Origin: Ancylostoma caninum
Lineage: Eukaryota; Nematoda; Chromadorea; Rhabditida; Ancylostomatidae
DNA: 64,000 nt
Assembly: GCA_037903475.1 (NCBI GenBank)
Contig: JBAJFG010000615.1
Span: 1-64,000, forward strand
Direction of reading: 5' to 3'
A model generated the notes under the pieces. The model was not told where the DNA came from. It searched no databases and was given only the letters and a program-made list of their open reading frames with translations. Positions 60,514 to 64,000 of this stretch are shown piece by piece; position 1 is the first letter of the stretch; the number at the start of each line of letters is the position of its first letter. The position numbers and the translations under genes are program-made.

Positions 60514-61363
60514 GAACCAAAGAAAGCTATTTATCAGACGCAGCTTTGTGTCGCAATTCAGTGGACATCCGAGTTCAAATATGTTGTTGAAAGGAAACGT
60601 GAAAAGAAGAATCGTGAAGGTAAGTGCTGATCTCCTTTTTTTACAAGTCTGAATTCATCTTGATCTACGAAGCATTGTTTTGACGGGTGCTTTAAGGAAT
60701 GACGAGTTTCGCATGCCAGAAGCTTTTGGATTAATTAATAAATTAGTTAAATATAATCACCCAAGAAAACCTCAGCGCCAATAACTCTATAGTCAAGCAT
60801 TAAGCAAAACCAGTGAACCGGCTAGCCTTTCGTGCCCCTTCGGATGAATATATGTTAGGGAACGTAATTTGATATCCTTAGGCCACAGCTTTATGTTCTC
60901 CATCGACTTTTCGAATGAAAGGGATTATTGTAAATTTTCGGAGAGATCTTTCTCGTCATACGCTTATCGCTAAGCACTTGAATTCACCAAGGATCGACCT
61001 GTAGAGGACGTTCCAACCTGTGCACATACTCACGAACATGGAACGACACGGAGAATTTGTAGAGCCCACCGGATTGTCCATACGAGTGCTGTAGAAGGCT
61101 TTCTTCGAAATGTAGGCCTGTGTTACTACAAAACTGCTACCAAGACTAAAAAAGAGCCATTGTTTTCCGTGTTTTCACCTTCACCAGTGTTCAAAATGTC
61201 CTCTGCTACCTACTTACTACGTACCTACTGCTGAACTATCAAATGTTTTTCAGCACTCGAAACCAATCTCATGAAAACCACTGTCATCGATGATGGAGCC
61301 AAAAACAAACGGGTACTGTACAGCATCTCATTGACATACCAAGACATTGCTACACGCTTTTGA
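60514..61363 (+). CDS. Two-exon 3' part of an unidentified gene
   Basis: Exon 60514-60619 follows TAATCCAG and ends at GTAAGT, encoding EPKKAIYQTQLCVAIQWTSE and a basic helix VERKREKKNRE. Exon 61254-61363 follows TTTTTCAG and joins in phase, encoding LETNLMKTTVIDDGAKNKRV and then a stop. Both splice sites are near consensus and the phases match, which makes chance less likely. The frame is open back to 60448, so the exon may start earlier. Upstream exons and function are unknown. Confidence 0.35.
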
Positions 61364-61386
61364 AACGGATGTCTCTCAAACCTACC

Positions 61387-61452
61387 TATCTCGCTCATCT
61401 CTCTCTCCCTTTCTCTCTTTCTTTCTCTCTCTCCCTCTCTCTGTCTCTCTCA
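61387..61452. repeat. CT-rich microsatellite
   Basis: A run of (CT)n with TTT interruptions directly beside the TIR element starting at 61457. Confidence 0.8.
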
Positions 61453-61456
61453 TATA

Positions 61457-62399
61457 CAGGGTTCGGCAAGAGTATTGACCGCCTTTCGTGACACTTAAAT
61501 TGTATAGAAAATCGAAATTGGATGGAAGACCAATTGTGACCGTTCTGCTGCCTAGAATCCTGAGAACAATGTAAAACTAAAACACACATGTATTTAATCT
61601 TAATCCATTTTATCCCCAATTTTGCCAGTCGTCCACAGACAAGACGGGAGAAGATTTTACTACTGCGATGCGAGTAGTCATCTTTGACTTGATCCAGAAT
61701 TTTTTCTGAGATGTTTCTTTGGAATAGGAACAGTGCTAAAAAATAGCATATGTTAAGCCTTCCATAAACCCGCTAATGAAAAGTGCCAGCTGCTCCTGTC
61801 TATGCTATGTCTAACTTTGTTTACGTATTTGTTCAACGGCGCAGAGGAGCCTCATATCATTTCCATTGGTTCTAGCGCCAAAATCACTGCGTGACCGAGA
61901 AACGATGTTCGGCAGAAATGCACCCTCCGTAGGGTCGATTATATGTTTAGAAGTGGGCCGTTCCTTTCCTGAGAAGATTTCTCTGCGGCTTACAACGTAA
62001 AGACGGTAAAGGGGTTTTGCACAAGAAATCATTCGTGAGCTCTCCAGTTCCAAATTAGCGACCACCGTACTCCTCCAGTTTCGAATAGTTGGATTGCACC
62101 ACATGGGCGCTTTGGAGGAGCAAGCATGTGCTACACCACACCACAGCATGGGCTTGCGTGTGGATTGTTTGGAAGAAACAGAGGATGGAATCGACAACAG
62201 TCCCTACGGCGCATCACTTACGTCTTCCCTTGTGTTTTCGTTAGAGCTGTTCTCAAAAATGGAGATAAAATTAACCGACATAGTCTCATATTGTTCGACA
62301 TATTGTTTTCTATATGTTATGAAGAAACCCGTCACATCTATGCCAAATACTGACTTTTACACGAGCCATTTCAAGCGGACATAATTTTGCCGCACCCTG
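61457..62399. mobile_element. TA-flanked TIR element, 943 bp
   Basis: CAGGGTTCGGCAA at the left and its near inverse (CAGGGTGCGGCAAAA) at the right, each next to TA. Tc1/mariner-like by ends. The 128-codon minus frame inside shows no transposase motif I could confirm. Probably decayed or non-autonomous. Confidence 0.55.
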
Positions 62400-63439
62400 T
62401 ACTTCGTTGAAACAAGTCTCAAATATCGGGAACGGAATTTTAAAAAAAAACTCAAATATACATACCAGTAGGCAAATGCGTTTTAAGTATTTCTGACTCG
62501 TGTGTTTACTATAACTACGTCTGACTCGGGTCCTCTACTACCTCAAAGACCTTCGCCAGTCCTGTGTTCAGCGTGAACCTCCTCGGAACCTCCAAACCGA
62601 GTGCAATCTTCCACACATGGGGACGGGTACAGGTAAATTGTCGAAGAAATGGTTGGAGGGAAAACTCCCCATTCCGATGGTTCCCTAAGGTCTGCCGATT
62701 ATGATATATCGGGCAGAGTTTGCTAGCCCAATTGTTCAGGCCCGTTCGACGTGTGAAGTGCGAAGTGTGGCTAGACGCTACCTTACTCTAAAGGAGTGGG
62801 TTCACCTTACTGACCAAAACCGGGATCATACACTGAAGTTGAAGATTCATTTTGCTAGTGTCTTGGCAGTACTTTTTAGGTGTGAAAGATTCAATGAGCT
62901 GTAGTTGATGTTTTTGCTACAGACTGCAACGAAGTCACTATGAGCTCTATCTAGTTTTCTTCGTCGTCGAGCTATTGAGAAAGACACTTTATGTTTTGGT
63001 AGAGGATCTATGCCTAACCTTAGGTAGCAAAATGATTCCGAAATGGATCCTTTCAGCTGACTACAAACACGCGAAGCAAACCTTCTAACAATGATCGCTC
63101 TGAGACTCTGTTAGCGAGGCATCCACTCCTCGAGCTTTTTCATGCTCTCATTCTCATGCAAAGGAGGGATGGCTCAACGCTAATCAGCGCCGAGGCTCTG
63201 CAAAACCACTAGCATTGTTTAGAACTGATCCACTTTCATTATTGTCATCAGCTGGTGGTCAAAAACTCCAGAAAAATCTATGCGACCTCCATTTCTTTCG
63301 AAACAACTCACCACGTCGAAAATCTCTGAATCAAGTTCGAGGAATGCACTTTTTCACATTTCTTTGGCCGAAATTATGGTGGTATTCCGAACGGTTCCTA
63401 TTTCCGACGCTGCCGAGTTTTAGCTCGCGAAAGTGAGCA
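62400..63439. other. No supported gene
   Basis: Short open frames only; none has motifs or matched splice sites. Confidence 0.4.
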
Positions 63440-63642
63440 TAGCGATATCCCTGTTTTGGTATCTACTGCTCTAAAACTACAAACAAGAAAACTCCAAACC
63501 AAATGAAACTCTTTGGAAAGCCATGAAATGCGCTGCGAAAACCCATACAGCATCTCCTTGCAGTGATAAGAATATGCGGAAATTCTTGGCACTGACGATG
63601 ACACGACGAAAAACGCGCATTATTTCTGCACCAACTTAATAG
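63440..63642. mobile_element. Mariner terminal fragment
   Basis: The minus strand reads TTAAGTTGGTGCAGAAATAA from 63642 inward, matching the mariner terminal repeat form. The other end and a transposase were not found, so the inner boundary is arbitrary. Confidence 0.4.
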
Positions 63643-64000
63643 TTCTTTTCTCTACAGAACGTTTTAACAAAACGTTTCGATAAAAATCTGGAAATTTAAG
63701 GGTATAGGGTAATAAAAAACATGCAACCAAATGCTCTTAGGCGTACACTTTATTGAATTTTGCATTCCAAATGGCTGCGATGAATGTTAAATTGTTTTGT
63801 TTCTCTTCACCTATATAGTGTACGGCCTGGAAGACAAAATAAAACACTCGGGACGTGAAGTCGACTCTGTACCAATGTTGACACATAATATTGCTCGGCA
63901 TGGGCAAAAAGTCTGCTGAATCTTAGTTAAAAACTCGGAGTTCTCTCACTCAGTTTCGTTGGCTTTTGCAAGATTTGTTTGAAATTCTCATGTGTATCAT

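Overview
The window looks like a strongylid-type (clade V) nematode chromosome segment. Evidence: a multi-exon gene with exons of about 65-150 nt and TTTCAG-type acceptors, 52-56 nt introns inside one transposase, a likely spliced-leader acceptor, and a heavy load of RTE and CR1 LINEs, Tc1/mariner, Mutator and many foldback elements. No bacterial operon, CRISPR array, rRNA or tRNA was recognised. The species assignment is inference.

Genes. One gene is fully resolved: an LCLAT1/ACL-8-like lysophospholipid acyltransferase on the minus strand (31504 down to 26548). Eleven exons join in phase into 383 residues with both catalytic motifs and C-terminal membrane segments. Three further genes are only partly visible and unidentified. 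A minus-strand gene at 7.6-15.5 kb has exons at 15499-15405, 11638-11531, 7864-7696 and 7634 onward. A minus-strand gene at 37.4-40.6 kb has exons at 40611-40450, 40080-39935 and 39620-39434, plus a separate exon at 37531-37358. A plus-strand exon pair lies at 60514-61363.

Mobile elements. At 9.0-11.2 kb a decayed mariner is interrupted by two TTAA-bounded foldback elements, and two more copies follow head to head. At 13.9-25.8 kb lies a series of terminal-inverted-repeat elements. At 32.8-34.2 kb there is an internally deleted RTE LINE between perfect 13-bp target duplications. At 41.5-48.9 kb a decayed CR1-type LINE is split by a nearly pristine RTE LINE with an uninterrupted 998-residue endonuclease/reverse transcriptase. 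That insertion is flanked by perfect 11-bp duplications, and the CR1 frame resumes after it. At 52.3-53.7 kb is an intron-bearing, frameshifted Mutator-like transposase. At 54.6-56.2 kb is a decayed Tc1-like element with IR/DR ends (four identical 21-bp repeats). A foldback element at 56.3-57.0 kb and a minus-strand CR1 3' fragment at 57.5-59.5 kb follow.

The window is thus a gene-poor, transposon-rich stretch holding one clear housekeeping lipid-remodelling gene. The best leads are the nested LINE insertion, the IR/DR Tc1 element, the TTAA-element cluster and a 60-bp exact duplication overlapping a candidate exon.
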